Origin: Acinetobacter baylyi DSM 14961 = CIP 107474
GTDB taxonomy: Bacteria > Pseudomonadota > Gammaproteobacteria > Pseudomonadales > Moraxellaceae
Direction: 5' to 3'
Assembly: GCF_000368685.1 (NCBI RefSeq)
Contig: NZ_KB849628.1
Location: 264,442-328,441, forward strand
DNA length: 64,000 nucleotides
A program made the translations under genes and the position numbers. The notes below the pieces were generated by a model. It was not told where the DNA came from. It worked only from the letters and a program-made list of their open reading frames with translations, and did not search any database. Of this stretch, positions 45,978 through 55,664 are shown piece after piece (the first letter of the stretch is position 1; each line of letters begins with the position of its first letter).

Positions 45978-47516
45978 ATGAGTAAACCAACTCAAGATAA
46001 TCCTTCAGTTGACAATAACACTGAGGATAAAGTGTCAAATACATCAAAGCGTACACCCCGTACTACAAAAAGTACAGCTTCAGGTACCCCCAAATCTACA
46101 GCTACAACTGCCGCAAAATCACCACGTACCCGTAGTACCACTACACGTACAAAAACGACAGCAGCCAGTAAAACTTCAACTGTCAAAGCCAATACTCCAG
46201 CCAAAACTCAACCTTCTGTTCAACAGGATAAAAACATGAGTCAAAATACTACTCGTCGTGTCGCCATCATTGGTGGTAATCGTATTCCGTTTGCCCGTTC
46301 TAATGGTGCGTATTTTAAAGCCTCAAACATGGATATGCTCACCGCAGCACTGAATGGACTGGTTGAGCGTTATAATTTACAAGACAAACGTCTTGGCGAA
46401 GTTGTTGCTGGCGCTGTGCTTAAACACAGCCGTGATTTTAATATGACTCGCGAGTGTGTTTTAAACACCAAACTTGCTCCTGAAACCCCAGCTTATGACT
46501 TACAACAGGCTTGTGGAACAGGTTTACAAGCAGCGTTTGCCGTTGCGAATAAAATTGCACTAGGTCAAATTGATGTAGGTATAGCAGGTGGTGTAGATAC
46601 CACATCTGATGCCCCGATTGCTTTTGGTGACGGTCTGCGTAAAGCATTACTTGAGTTGAATATTGCCAAAACAGGTAAAGACCGTTTAAAAGCATTAACA
46701 AAAATTAATCTTAAAGACCTGATGGATGCGCCTAAAAATGGCGAACCACGTACTGGGCTTTCAATGGGTGATCATGCTGCAATTACCGCACTTGAGTGGA
46801 ATATTGGTCGTAAAGAACAAGATGAACTGGCTGCTTCTTCTCACCACAAAATGGCAAAAGCCTACGAAGAAGGTTTCTTCAATGATTTGATTACACCTTT
46901 TATGGGACTAGAACGGGATAACAATTTACGTCCTGATTCTTCAGTCGAAAAACTTGCCAAGCTTAAGCCTGTATTTGGTAAAGGCGAAAATGCAACAATG
47001 ACTGCTGGCAACTCGACTCCACTCACTGATGGTGCATCAGTTGTACTCCTTGCATCTGAAGAATGGGCAAAAGCGAATGGTCATGAGGTTCTGGCTTATT
47101 TAAGTTTCTCTGAAACCGCGGCTGTCGACTTTGTTGGTAAAAAAGAAGGCTTACTCATGGCTCCAGCGTATGCGGTTCCTCGTATGCTTGAGCGCGCTGG
47201 CCTTAAATTACAGGATTTTGATTATTATGAAATCCATGAAGCTTTTGCATCGCAAGTGCTTGCTACACTTAAGGCCTGGGAAGATCCTAAATTCTGTAAA
47301 GAGCGCCTAGGTTTAGATGCACCTTTAGGTGCGATTGATCGCTCAAAACTTAATATTTATGGCTCATCTCTTGCTGCGGGTCATCCTTTTGCTGCAACTG
47401 GCGGTCGTATTCTTGCCACTGCTGCCAAAATCCTGAATGCAAAAGGTTCAGGTCGTATTCTGGTTTCGATCTGTGCCGCTGGTGGTCAAGGCGTTGTCGC
47501 GATTGTAGAAAAATAA
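45978..47516 (+). CDS. FadI-like acetyl-CoA acyltransferase (thiolase) with basic low-complexity N-tail
   Basis: A 512-residue protein. The thiolase part starts near residue 92 (RRVAIIGGNRIPF), with the nucleophile Cys in LQQACGTGLQAA (about residue 179), the GNSTPLTDGA block, EIHEAFA, and the C-terminal ICAAGGQG. Residues 1-86 are Thr/Lys/Ser/Ala-rich (TPRTTKSTASGTPKSTATT and similar). An internal ATG at 46236 (Met87) has its own AGGA at 8 bases, so a 426-residue normal-length thiolase may also be made. Thiolases cleave or form 3-ketoacyl-CoA. It is divergent from the FabG-like gene. Confidence 0.9.
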   Translation: MSKPTQDNPSVDNNTEDKVSNTSKRTPRTTKSTASGTPKSTATTAAKSPRTRSTTTRTKTTAASKTSTVKANTPAKTQPSVQQDKNMSQNTTRRVAIIGGNRIPFARSNGAYFKASNMDMLTAALNGLVERYNLQDKRLGEVVAGAVLKHSRDFNMTRECVLNTKLAPETPAYDLQQACGTGLQAAFAVANKIALGQIDVGIAGGVDTTSDAPIAFGDGLRKALLELNIAKTGKDRLKALTKINLKDLMDAPKNGEPRTGLSMGDHAAITALEWNIGRKEQDELAASSHHKMAKAYEEGFFNDLITPFMGLERDNNLRPDSSVEKLAKLKPVFGKGENATMTAGNSTPLTDGASVVLLASEEWAKANGHEVLAYLSFSETAAVDFVGKKEGLLMAPAYAVPRMLERAGLKLQDFDYYEIHEAFASQVLATLKAWEDPKFCKERLGLDAPLGAIDRSKLNIYGSSLAAGHPFAATGGRILATAAKILNAKGSGRILVSICAAGGQGVVAIVEK

Positions 47517-47535
47517 GTTATTCAGTTCTGAAAAT

Positions 47536-47566
47536 AAAAAACAGCGCTTTCAAAGCGCTGTTTTTT
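47536..47566. terminator. Bidirectional terminator between thiolase and aceI genes
   Basis: ACAGCGCTTT / AAAGCGCTGT, a 10-bp stem with a single-base loop, flanked by A5 and T5. It serves both converging genes and overlaps the aceI stop. Confidence 0.92.
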
Positions 47567-47990
47567 ATGAATGACGCGGCGTATAACCTAAACGTTTTTC
47601 AATCGTGTCATAACACCACTGGAAAATAAAGGTGTACACCAAAATACACATGGTTAGACCAAAATCTAGAACGATCGCTTGCCAAAGACTCATGTTCATT
47701 GCATAAGCAACCATAGGAATAGTGACAAGCATAAGCCCGCCTTCAAATCCAATCGCATGCAAGATACGAATTTTCACTGTCCTTTCAAGCTGATGCTTAC
47801 GCTCGAATTTTTCAAAAAAATGATTAAAGATCATGTTCCAGAATACAGAAGTCACAGCCATAACGATACCTAGCGTACCTGTGACTTCCAAAGGAACATC
47901 AAAAATAAAACTTAACGCAATTGCTATGATAACCAACAGGATCACTTCATAGCTAAGCGCATGAATCATCCGCCTTTTGGAAATCAACAT
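47565..47990 (-). CDS. aceI: PACE-family efflux transporter (AceI-type)
   Basis: A 141-residue protein with four transmembrane segments in two bacterial-transmembrane-pair repeats. The start MLISKRR at 47990 places the functionally essential glutamate at position 15 (SYE15), as in AceI of A. baumannii; an in-frame ATG upstream adds 11 residues without support. AceI exports chlorhexidine and short-chain diamines using the proton gradient. The LysR gene diverges from it, the known aceI-aceR arrangement. Confidence 0.92.
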   Translation of the reverse strand: MLISKRRMIHALSYEVILLVIIAIALSFIFDVPLEVTGTLGIVMAVTSVFWNMIFNHFFEKFERKHQLERTVKIRILHAIGFEGGLMLVTIPMVAYAMNMSLWQAIVLDFGLTMCILVYTFIFQWCYDTIEKRLGYTPRHS

Positions 47991-48008
47991 TTTAAAACAC
48001 TCTTTTAT

Positions 48009-48037
48009 TTGGATAAGATGCATTTTATTTTTATAAT
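48009..48037 (+). promoter_or_regulatory. Candidate promoter of aceR
   Basis: A perfect TATAAT (48032-48037) has a weak TTGGAT 17 bases upstream. It lies in the short spacer to aceI, so regulation of both genes by AceR from here is plausible. Confidence 0.4.
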
Positions 48038-48077
48038 ACTGATAAATCTAATTAGGTTCTTTCAAAATTTTTGATAG

Positions 48078-48971
48078 ATGAATATTAATCAAGAACAACT
48101 CATAATTTTTCAGACTGTTATGGAAACAGGCTCTTTCTCCGCTGCAGCACGAAAGCTGGGAAAAGTCCCTTCGGCTGTTAGCATGTCTATTGCCAATCTT
48201 GAAATTGATCTCGATCTCAAGCTTTTTGAACGTAAAGGCCGTGAACCAGTACCCACTGCTCAAGCCACGGTACTCCACGAAAAAACAGCCCAATTGCTTA
48301 TCGAGATGAATCAATGGAAACAACAAGCCTACGCCTTGAGTACGGGGCTAGAATCTTCTTTAAATATTGTTATTGTTTCGGAGTTATTACATACAAACTG
48401 GGTAGATTATATTCGTTTGGTGGAGCAAAAATTTCCTAGCCTACACATCAATATTATGTCGGCCCCTCAAGAAGATGCTTTAAGCATGTTGTTAGACCAA
48501 AGTGCACAACTCGCATGGATGTTTGAGCGTGAGCAACTCGATCATCGCGAGCAGTTTGTTGAAATTAAGAAGGAAGCTTTACTTACCGTTGCTGCAAATG
48601 ACCATTTTTTAGCACAGCTTGATCAGGTCAATTTCAAGCATTTGCTTCAAGCCAGACAAATTGTTGTTGCGAGTCGTGACAACAATATAAAACCAGAGTT
48701 ACTATTTTCCAGACATTATTGGCGTACCGATAACCATCATTCAGCATGCATGATGATCTTGGGTGGTCTAGGTTGGGGCGTGTTACCCGCTGAAATGTTT
48801 AATCAAAATCCAAAACTATCTAAACAATTGAAAGTTTTAAATGTATTGGATTTCACTCCAAAACTTGAATACTTTATTGATTTGGTATGGAGTCGTGAGA
48901 GTAATCTTGGAGCAGCGGCACTATTTCTTATCAATCACTTACAGATGCAGAGAAAACAACCAAACACTTAA
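48078..48971 (+). CDS. aceR: LysR-family regulator of the divergent PACE gene (AceR-type)
   Basis: A 297-residue LysR-type regulator. The winged helix-turn-helix is in residues 1-60 (FQTVMETGSFSAAARKLGKVPSAVSMSIANLE, split), followed by a substrate-binding domain with LHINIMSAPQEDAL and the late MMILGGLGWGVLPAEM. AceR activates aceI when bound to chlorhexidine or a polyamine-like inducer. The divergent layout with an 87-base spacer is typical. Confidence 0.88.
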   Translation: MNINQEQLIIFQTVMETGSFSAAARKLGKVPSAVSMSIANLEIDLDLKLFERKGREPVPTAQATVLHEKTAQLLIEMNQWKQQAYALSTGLESSLNIVIVSELLHTNWVDYIRLVEQKFPSLHINIMSAPQEDALSMLLDQSAQLAWMFEREQLDHREQFVEIKKEALLTVAANDHFLAQLDQVNFKHLLQARQIVVASRDNNIKPELLFSRHYWRTDNHHSACMMILGGLGWGVLPAEMFNQNPKLSKQLKVLNVLDFTPKLEYFIDLVWSRESNLGAAALFLINHLQMQRKQPNT

Positions 48972-49043
48972 ATTACGCTTGGGTTCCAGCTAGATTATGC
49001 TATAACTAATGACATCCTTATTTTATATAAAGACGTTAAAAAA

Positions 49044-50033
49044 ATGACTCAATCTGCGCTTGATCAACTAAAAAAATTGACGACTGTAGTTGCTGACAGT
49101 AGTGATATTGAAGCTATTCGTAAATTTCTCCCATTAGATGCAACCACAAATCCTTCATTAATTACGGCAGCTGCCAGCATTCCTGAAAATAAAGCGCTCA
49201 TTGAAGATGCTTTTAATCAGGCACATCAGGAAGGTTATGAAAATGACCTACTGATCGAACGCACAATTGATATTTTAACCGTCAAATTTGGGGTTGAAAT
49301 TTTAAAGCTTATTCAGGGACGGGTTTCAACAGAAGTTGATGCTTCTTTATCTTACAATACAGAGGCAACAATTGAAAAAGCACGCGAACTATCGAAACTA
49401 TACAAAGAATATGGTATTGATCAATCTCGAATTTTGATTAAAATTGCGTCAACATGGCAAGGGATTCAGGCTGCAAAAGTACTTGAAGCTGAAGGTATTC
49501 CATGTAACTTGACTTTGCTGTTCGGCTTACATCAAGCTCAGGCGTGTGCAGATGCCAAAGTTACCCTGATCTCACCATTTGTAGGGCGTATCCTCGACTG
49601 GTACAAAAAAGCAGAAAATGTTGATCATTATCCTATCGAGAAAGACCCAGGTGTGGTATCGGTCAAGAAAATCTTTACTTACTACAAACAACAAGGTACC
49701 CCAACACAAGTCATGGGTGCAAGTTTCCGTAGTATCGATCAGGTTCTTGGTTTGGCAGGAAGCGATTTATTGACCATCTCACCTGCACTGCTGTCTGAGC
49801 TTGAACAAGATCACCGCACTGTTGAAGCAACCTTGACCATCGAAGAAGCCAAACAAGCCGAGATTATTCATAGAGCTGCTCAAACTGAGCAAAGCTTTAA
49901 AGACGAGCTGGAACATGACCTCATGGCTTTTCAGCTATTACAGAGTGGCATCGACGGTTTTATTAAAGCTCGCGAACAGTTGAGTACATTGCTTAGGCAA
50001 TCTTACGGAATTGATGCAGAAATCCAACCGTAA
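49044..50033 (+). CDS. tal: Transaldolase
   Basis: A 329-residue TalB-type enzyme of the non-oxidative pentose-phosphate pathway. It shows DATTNPSLI near the N-terminus (about 33-41), VSTEVDASLSY, the Schiff-base lysine in RILIKIASTWQG (about residue 134), and the MGASFRS block. It transfers dihydroxyacetone between sugar phosphates in the cytoplasm. Monocistronic, with a terminator. Confidence 0.96.
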   Translation: MTQSALDQLKKLTTVVADSSDIEAIRKFLPLDATTNPSLITAAASIPENKALIEDAFNQAHQEGYENDLLIERTIDILTVKFGVEILKLIQGRVSTEVDASLSYNTEATIEKARELSKLYKEYGIDQSRILIKIASTWQGIQAAKVLEAEGIPCNLTLLFGLHQAQACADAKVTLISPFVGRILDWYKKAENVDHYPIEKDPGVVSVKKIFTYYKQQGTPTQVMGASFRSIDQVLGLAGSDLLTISPALLSELEQDHRTVEATLTIEEAKQAEIIHRAAQTEQSFKDELEHDLMAFQLLQSGIDGFIKAREQLSTLLRQSYGIDAEIQP

Positions 50034-50055
50034 TATTTGAATGTTCACATATATA

Positions 50056-50090
50056 AACCGATTTTTGTTATAGTACAGAAATCGGTTTTT
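50056..50090 (+). terminator. Terminator of tal
   Basis: AAACCGATTT / AAATCGGTTT, a 10-bp stem with a 13-base loop, then TT on to TCTTG. It stands 17 bases before the GTG of the next gene, so that gene must rely on read-through or an overlapping promoter. Confidence 0.85.
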
Positions 50091-50106
50091 TCTTGAGTAA
50101 ATTCTT

Positions 50107-50757
50107 GTGTTTGGCATAACAGATCTAACAACTTACATCGTTGGTACTTTGTTAATTGTGTTGTTACCAGGCCCAAATTCGATTTATGTGATGTCGATTG
50201 CCTCTCGCTACGGTATTAGAACAGGTTATCGTGGCGCGTTCGGGGTTTTTACAGGCGATAGCATTTTAATAATTGCCACAGTTTTAGGTGCTGCATCGCT
50301 GATGAATACCTTCCCCTGGATCTTTACAACCTTAAAAATTGTGGGGGCACTTTATCTTTCCTATCTTGGATTTAAACTTTTATATGCGAGTTATATTCGC
50401 TGGAACAATGCACCAGCCCAAGATATCGAAATGGCAGACCTACCACAACTTGATCAAATTCATCCTTATCGAACTGCTTTAGGCATTAGCTTACTAAACC
50501 CTAAAGCAATCCTGTTTTTTTTATCTTTTTTTGTGCAATTCGTTGATCCTGTATATCCATATCCTGCGCTGAGCTTTGTTTCACTTGCGCTGATATTGCA
50601 ATGTATTAGTTTTGGTTATTTAACTACACTTATTTTCTCTGGCGTAAAACTTTCGAGTTTTTTTAAAACCAGACATAAGATTTCCGCAATGAGTATTTGC
50701 TTGGTTGGATTTCTATTTTTTGGGTTTGGCTTAAAACTCGCCACTTCCAGCTTATAA
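50107..50757 (+). CDS. LysE/RhtB-family exporter
   Basis: A 216-residue inner-membrane protein with about six hydrophobic segments. The LysE signature VLLPGPNSIYVMSIASRYG (about residues 18-36) and LLNPKAILFFLSFFV (about 130-144) are clear. These proteins export amino acids or related metabolites. The start is a GTG at 50107 with only a weak GAGT upstream. The substrate is unknown. Confidence 0.87.
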   Translation: MFGITDLTTYIVGTLLIVLLPGPNSIYVMSIASRYGIRTGYRGAFGVFTGDSILIIATVLGAASLMNTFPWIFTTLKIVGALYLSYLGFKLLYASYIRWNNAPAQDIEMADLPQLDQIHPYRTALGISLLNPKAILFFLSFFVQFVDPVYPYPALSFVSLALILQCISFGYLTTLIFSGVKLSSFFKTRHKISAMSICLVGFLFFGFGLKLATSSL

Positions 50758-50868
50758 TTTTTTGACTATTTGTTTAAAACATTATCAGATTGGAATACAA
50801 TTTTGAACGCTTAAATATCTCATTTATTCTTTCATTTTCTTTAACCTTCATAACGAAAAAGCCAAATC

Positions 50869-52044
50869 ATGCAAAAATTTATTCGTGATTTCACCCTTCC
50901 TGCTGCATTTGCTGGATTTGTCACCTTCCTGATAGGAATAAGTGTTTCATCAGTTCTGGTCATTCAGGCAGCACAGATTTTAGGGGCCAATACTCCACAG
51001 ATTACATCATGGTTTTGGGCACTAGGAATCGGAATAGGATTATCGGGTCTGATTTTGTCATGGAAATTCAAATATCCTGTTGCAACATCTTGGTCTACAG
51101 CAGGTTTGGCTTTAATTATTGCAACGGGAAGTGGCTATAGTTTACATGAAGCCATTGGGGCTTTTTTGCTCTGTGGGCTACTCACGGCGCTATTGGGTTT
51201 TTTCGGTGTGTTTCAAAAAGCGCTTGCTTATATTCCCCAGAGTCTTACCAGTGCCATGCTTGCTGGTGTTTTGCTCAAGTTTGGAATCGCTATTTTTGGC
51301 AACATGCAAGATCATTGGCAATTTATTATTAGCCTATTGGCAGTTTATATCGTATCTAAACGCTTATGGCCACGTTATTGCATTGTGATTACCGTAATTG
51401 CTGGCGTGATGATTTGTCCATTTTTTATGGAGTTTCATCTACCTACGTTACATTGGGAATTGGCGAAACCTGAGTGGATTACGCCTCACTTTACAGGATC
51501 TGCAATTCTAGGGCTGGCTTTACCTCTTTTTGTCATTAATATGGCATCTCAGTATTTACCTGGTATTGCCATGATCAAAAGCTATGGTTATAACCCAAAT
51601 GTTAATCAGCTTATAGGATGGACGGGTGCCACCCAGACTCTTTTGGCACCTTTTGGCTGTTATACAGTTAATATCGCAGCGATTAGCGCCGCCGTAAGTC
51701 TGGATGATCAGGTGCACCCCGATCCTGCCAAGCGTTATATCGCAGGGATCAGTTGTGGTTTCTTTTATATATTAATGGGATTATTTGCTGCCACCCTGAC
51801 CAGTTTACTGATGTCGTTTCCTTCTTTATTTATCGTGGCGCTTGCAGGAATCGCTCTTTTCGGCACGATCAGCCATAACATTGCAATTGCCTTTCAAGAA
51901 CCAACTGATCGAGAAGCTGCTTTACTTACATTTTTATGTAGTGCATCAGGTATTCAATTCTTTGGAATTGGATCGGCCTTCTGGGGGCTGATCGTCGGTG
52001 TGATTGTTTCAATGGTTCTCAAAACAAAATTTAAAAAATCTTAA
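50869..52044 (+). CDS. benE: BenE-family transporter
   Basis: A 391-residue protein with about 11-12 membrane segments of the benzoate/H+ symporter BenE type. It shows TSWSTAGLALI and IPQSLTSAMLAGVLLKFG in the early segments, and the APFGCYTVNIAAISAAV region in the later half. It would import benzoate or a related ring acid. No benzoate catabolism genes lie in the window, so the substrate is not confirmed by neighbours. Confidence 0.87.
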   Translation: MQKFIRDFTLPAAFAGFVTFLIGISVSSVLVIQAAQILGANTPQITSWFWALGIGIGLSGLILSWKFKYPVATSWSTAGLALIIATGSGYSLHEAIGAFLLCGLLTALLGFFGVFQKALAYIPQSLTSAMLAGVLLKFGIAIFGNMQDHWQFIISLLAVYIVSKRLWPRYCIVITVIAGVMICPFFMEFHLPTLHWELAKPEWITPHFTGSAILGLALPLFVINMASQYLPGIAMIKSYGYNPNVNQLIGWTGATQTLLAPFGCYTVNIAAISAAVSLDDQVHPDPAKRYIAGISCGFFYILMGLFAATLTSLLMSFPSLFIVALAGIALFGTISHNIAIAFQEPTDREAALLTFLCSASGIQFFGIGSAFWGLIVGVIVSMVLKTKFKKS

Positions 52045-52059
52045 TTCCTACTTGTCATC

Positions 52060-52090
52060 AAAAATACGATGCCTAAGCCATCGTATTTTT
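52060..52090. terminator. Bidirectional terminator between benE and the mgtC-like gene
   Basis: AAAAATACGATG / CATCGTATTTTT, a 12-bp stem with a 7-base loop. It lies between converging genes and reaches into the last codons of the mgtC-like gene. Confidence 0.88.
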
Positions 52091-52795
52091 ATCCCAATAA
52101 GCTTGCTGTACTTGGGGTACCTGATTGATCTGTGTAATGATTTCATTCATTTCAACTGGATCAATCGAGGTCGCAATGAGTGTTGCTTCAATTTCAATAT
52201 CATTGTCACCAAATGGCTCCACATCCAAATCCTTTAATGGATAATTAAAATGCTGCAGGATCTCAGTCAATTTATACATCACCAGTTTACGATGAGCCTT
52301 ATTGGCAACTAAATAAATGATATGCGTCACTTCAGATTCTGCATCAAGCGGTTGGCGATCAATCATATTGACCAAAGGCCGAAGCAATGTATTGGCAGCC
52401 AGAATAAATGCTGTTGCAACTACCGCTTCTACAATTTGATCTGAGCCCGCCGCAGCACCAATAGCAGCAGAACACCAAAGTGTTGCTGCTGTATTTAAAC
52501 CATGGATGTTGCCTTCTTGGCGCATAATCACACCTGCGCCAAGAAAACCAATGCCAGATACGACATAAGCGATAACACGAACAGCCCCATCCGCACCTGA
52601 AAGGTTATTCGCAATATCAACAAAAATTGCTGCACCAAGGGCAACCAGCACATTGGTACGTAATCCAGCTGTACGCTGCCGATATTGTCGCTCAAAGCCA
52701 ATCAATCCGCCTAAAATAAATGCAACTGCCAAGCTAATCAAGGTATCAGCCATATTGGACAAACTGGTATTTTGTAAAACTTGTAAAGTCATCAT
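52073..52795 (-). CDS. MgtC/SapB-family membrane protein
   Basis: A 240-residue protein. The N-terminal five-helix MgtC domain has GGLIGFERQYRQRTAGLRTNVLVALGAA (split, about 31-58) and GFLGAGVIMRQEG, followed by a C-terminal ACT-like part (about 150-240). MgtC proteins help cells live at low Mg2+ and inhibit F1Fo ATP synthase in Salmonella. The gene starts 7 bases after mgtA on the same strand, so it is the last gene of the Mg2+ operon. Confidence 0.9.
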   Translation of the reverse strand: MMTLQVLQNTSLSNMADTLISLAVAFILGGLIGFERQYRQRTAGLRTNVLVALGAAIFVDIANNLSGADGAVRVIAYVVSGIGFLGAGVIMRQEGNIHGLNTAATLWCSAAIGAAAGSDQIVEAVVATAFILAANTLLRPLVNMIDRQPLDAESEVTHIIYLVANKAHRKLVMYKLTEILQHFNYPLKDLDVEPFGDNDIEIEATLIATSIDPVEMNEIITQINQVPQVQQAYWDKNTMA

Positions 52796-52802
52796 ATTGC
52801 TC

Positions 52803-55565
52803 TTATTGCCATCCGTAACGACGGATATACATACGCTTAACCCATTGAGTCAAACACATATAGGCAAACAAAATAAAAGGTAGATATAAGAAGTAAGTCC
52901 AAGATAACGCTTCAAGTTTAAAGTAATTTGCAAACGGCCCCATAGGTAAAAATATCCCAATTGCACAAATCACCACAGTCATCACCAATAATGGTGTAGC
53001 TGCACAACTTTGAATAAATGGAATTTTCTTCGTCCGAATCATATGTACAACCATCGTTTGAGTGAGCAGCCCAACCACAAACCAGCCAGATTGAAACAAG
53101 GTTTGATGTTCTGGCGTATTGGCGTGAAACACAAACCACATTAAACAAAACGTCAAAATATCAAAAATAGAGCTGATTGGACCAAACACCACCATAAACC
53201 GCCCTACCTCGGAAGGCTGCCAGCGTTGCGGTTTTTCAAGTTGTTCTTCATCGACATGATCGAACGGAATTGCAATTTGAGATACATCATAAAGTAAGTT
53301 TTGCACCAGTAGATGAATCGGGAGCATCGGTAAAAATGGAATAAATGCACTGGCTACCAATACTGAAAAAACATTACCAAAATTTGAACTGGCGGTCATT
53401 TTGATATATTTGAGCATATTGGCAAATGTCCGACGTCCTTCAAGCACACCGTTTTCAAGTACCATCAAACTCTTTTCAAGTAAAATCAGATCGGCAGACT
53501 CTTTGGCAATATCAACTGCCGAATCGACAGAGATACCAATATCTGCAGAACGTATTGCGGCAGCATCGTTAATTCCATCACCCAAAAAGCCGACAACATG
53601 ACCATTGGCTTTGAGCTGATCGACAATACGTTCTTTATGAATAGGGCTCAGCTTTGCAAAAATAGTGTGCTGTTCAACCGCATCTTTAAGTTGTTCATCA
53701 GACAAATTTTCGATTTCTCCACCAAGCAACACCTTGTCATGCGCAATACCAATTTCATAACATATTTTTTGTGTAACGAACTCATTATCGCCAGTCAATA
53801 CTTTGACAGATACACCATGTGCATGCAGTTGCTGGATGGCAGGTCGAGCTGATTCTTTTGGTGGATCTAAGAAAGTAAGATAACCAATGAGAATCAGATC
53901 ATTTTCATCTGCCACAGAAAAATTTTCTTGTACAGTATTAAAGTCACCATATGCGACCGCAACAACGCGCAACCCTTCACGGTTATAATTCTGCGTAATC
54001 GCTTCTATATCACGGCGCAAATCAGCAGTGAGTGCTTTGATCTCGCCTTGCAACTCGACACGAGTACATACTTTTAAAATTTCTTCGACTGCTCCTTTGG
54101 TCACCATGCGTACTTGGCACTGTGGAGTGCGTACCACGACAGACATCCTGCGGCGTTCAAAATCAAAAGGCACTTCATCCAGCTTTTTAAAGCGTAGCTT
54201 TTCAAACTTCATGTCCTGATCAACCGCTTCAAGCACAGCAACATCCAGCAAGTTTTTAAGCCCTGTCTGGTAATAACTGTTTAAGAAGGCTTGCATCAAG
54301 ACTGCATGCGATTTTTTTCCTAACACATCGACATGATGTGATAGAAAAATTTTATCCTGCGTCAATGTTCCAGTTTTATCTGTACAAAGTACATCCATCG
54401 CACCAAAGTTTTGGATTGCATCCAGTCGTTTCACAATGACTTTTTTACGCGATAAAAAAACTGCTCCTTTTGCCAGTGTTGAAGTCACAATCATTGGCAG
54501 CATTTCGGGCGTTAAACCTACAGCAACAGATAAAGCAAATAATACCGCCTCACCCCAATCACCTTTGGTAAAACCATTGATCAACAAGACGACTGGTGCC
54601 ATGACCAACATAAAGCGAATCAATAACCAACTGACTTTATTGACACCCAACTGGAAAGAAGTGACTGCATGATCTGTTGCAGTCACGCGATGAGCCAGCG
54701 CACCAAAATAGGTTTGAATGCCGGTACTAATCACAACTGCACGTGCTGTTCCAGAAACAATGTTAGTTCCCATAAACAGTAAATTATCAAGTTCTAAAGG
54801 CGAATCGATATCTGATGTGTTTGGAATCGCAAATTTCTCAACAGGCATGGACTCTCCTGTCATTGCTGCCTGCGAAACGAATAAATCTTTTGCAGTTAAA
54901 ATACGACAATCTGCTGGAATCATGTCGCCAGCTGAAAGCAAGATGATATCGCCAGGCACAAGATACTGAATTGGCATTTCAAATTGTGTACTCTTTAACT
55001 GCTTAACTTCGACGCCATAGCGTTGCTTGAATAAAATCTGATCTTGAGTGCTGACCTTTTGGCGTAACACCATGGCCGTATTGGTGACCATGGCTTTGAG
55101 TGCCTCAGCAGCCTTATTCGATTTAGACTCCTGCCAATAACGAAGCAAAGTTGACAGTAAAACCATGACCGTGATGATCATTCCACCTGTCAAATCATCT
55201 GTCAGAAATGCAACAAGTGCTAGAAGGCTCAGCAGCACATTAAACGGGTTACGATAGCAATACCATAAATGCTGCCACCACGTGAGCGGTTTTTCCTGAG
55301 CAACCTCATTTAAACCACATGTTTGTTGTTGCAGGTAGGCTTGCGCTTCTGTTAAACCATCTTGTTCAGTGTGTAATTTTTCTAAAAGCTCACCAGTTTC
55401 CATTTGAGCATGGACTTTAAGCTGTTGAGATAAAGTCTGACCAATCTCTTTGGCATAGCTAGATTGATGCATTTCTTTAAAAGAACGATGACGCTCAAAA
55501 AAACGTTTGAGATGAAATGTTTCTAAGAATCGAGTAAATAGACGTTGCCATAGATCATATTTCAT
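52803..55565 (-). CDS. mgtA: Magnesium-translocating P-type ATPase (MgtA/MgtB)
   Basis: A 920-residue P3B-type ATPase importing Mg2+. TGES of the A-domain is at 236-239, the membrane LTPEMLP at 351-357, the phosphorylated Asp396 in CTDKTGTLT, then KGAVEEI of the nucleotide-binding domain, and GDGINDAAAIRSADIGI as hinge. The length is usual for MgtA. GGAG lies before the ATG, inside a GGAGATCTCC palindrome. The operon order is predicted outer-membrane protein, mgtA, mgtC-like, with a long leader at the front. Confidence 0.95.
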   Translation of the reverse strand: MKYDLWQRLFTRFLETFHLKRFFERHRSFKEMHQSSYAKEIGQTLSQQLKVHAQMETGELLEKLHTEQDGLTEAQAYLQQQTCGLNEVAQEKPLTWWQHLWYCYRNPFNVLLSLLALVAFLTDDLTGGMIITVMVLLSTLLRYWQESKSNKAAEALKAMVTNTAMVLRQKVSTQDQILFKQRYGVEVKQLKSTQFEMPIQYLVPGDIILLSAGDMIPADCRILTAKDLFVSQAAMTGESMPVEKFAIPNTSDIDSPLELDNLLFMGTNIVSGTARAVVISTGIQTYFGALAHRVTATDHAVTSFQLGVNKVSWLLIRFMLVMAPVVLLINGFTKGDWGEAVLFALSVAVGLTPEMLPMIVTSTLAKGAVFLSRKKVIVKRLDAIQNFGAMDVLCTDKTGTLTQDKIFLSHHVDVLGKKSHAVLMQAFLNSYYQTGLKNLLDVAVLEAVDQDMKFEKLRFKKLDEVPFDFERRRMSVVVRTPQCQVRMVTKGAVEEILKVCTRVELQGEIKALTADLRRDIEAITQNYNREGLRVVAVAYGDFNTVQENFSVADENDLILIGYLTFLDPPKESARPAIQQLHAHGVSVKVLTGDNEFVTQKICYEIGIAHDKVLLGGEIENLSDEQLKDAVEQHTIFAKLSPIHKERIVDQLKANGHVVGFLGDGINDAAAIRSADIGISVDSAVDIAKESADLILLEKSLMVLENGVLEGRRTFANMLKYIKMTASSNFGNVFSVLVASAFIPFLPMLPIHLLVQNLLYDVSQIAIPFDHVDEEQLEKPQRWQPSEVGRFMVVFGPISSIFDILTFCLMWFVFHANTPEHQTLFQSGWFVVGLLTQTMVVHMIRTKKIPFIQSCAATPLLVMTVVICAIGIFLPMGPFANYFKLEALSWTYFLYLPFILFAYMCLTQWVKRMYIRRYGWQ

Positions 55566-55664
55566 GGGAGATCTCCTTTTTCAGGCATACGAAGTCCATA
55601 CCTTATTGGGTAAAATAAAGTTGACTAAAAAATAGATGTTTTGAAATTTAAGGCAGGAATAAAC

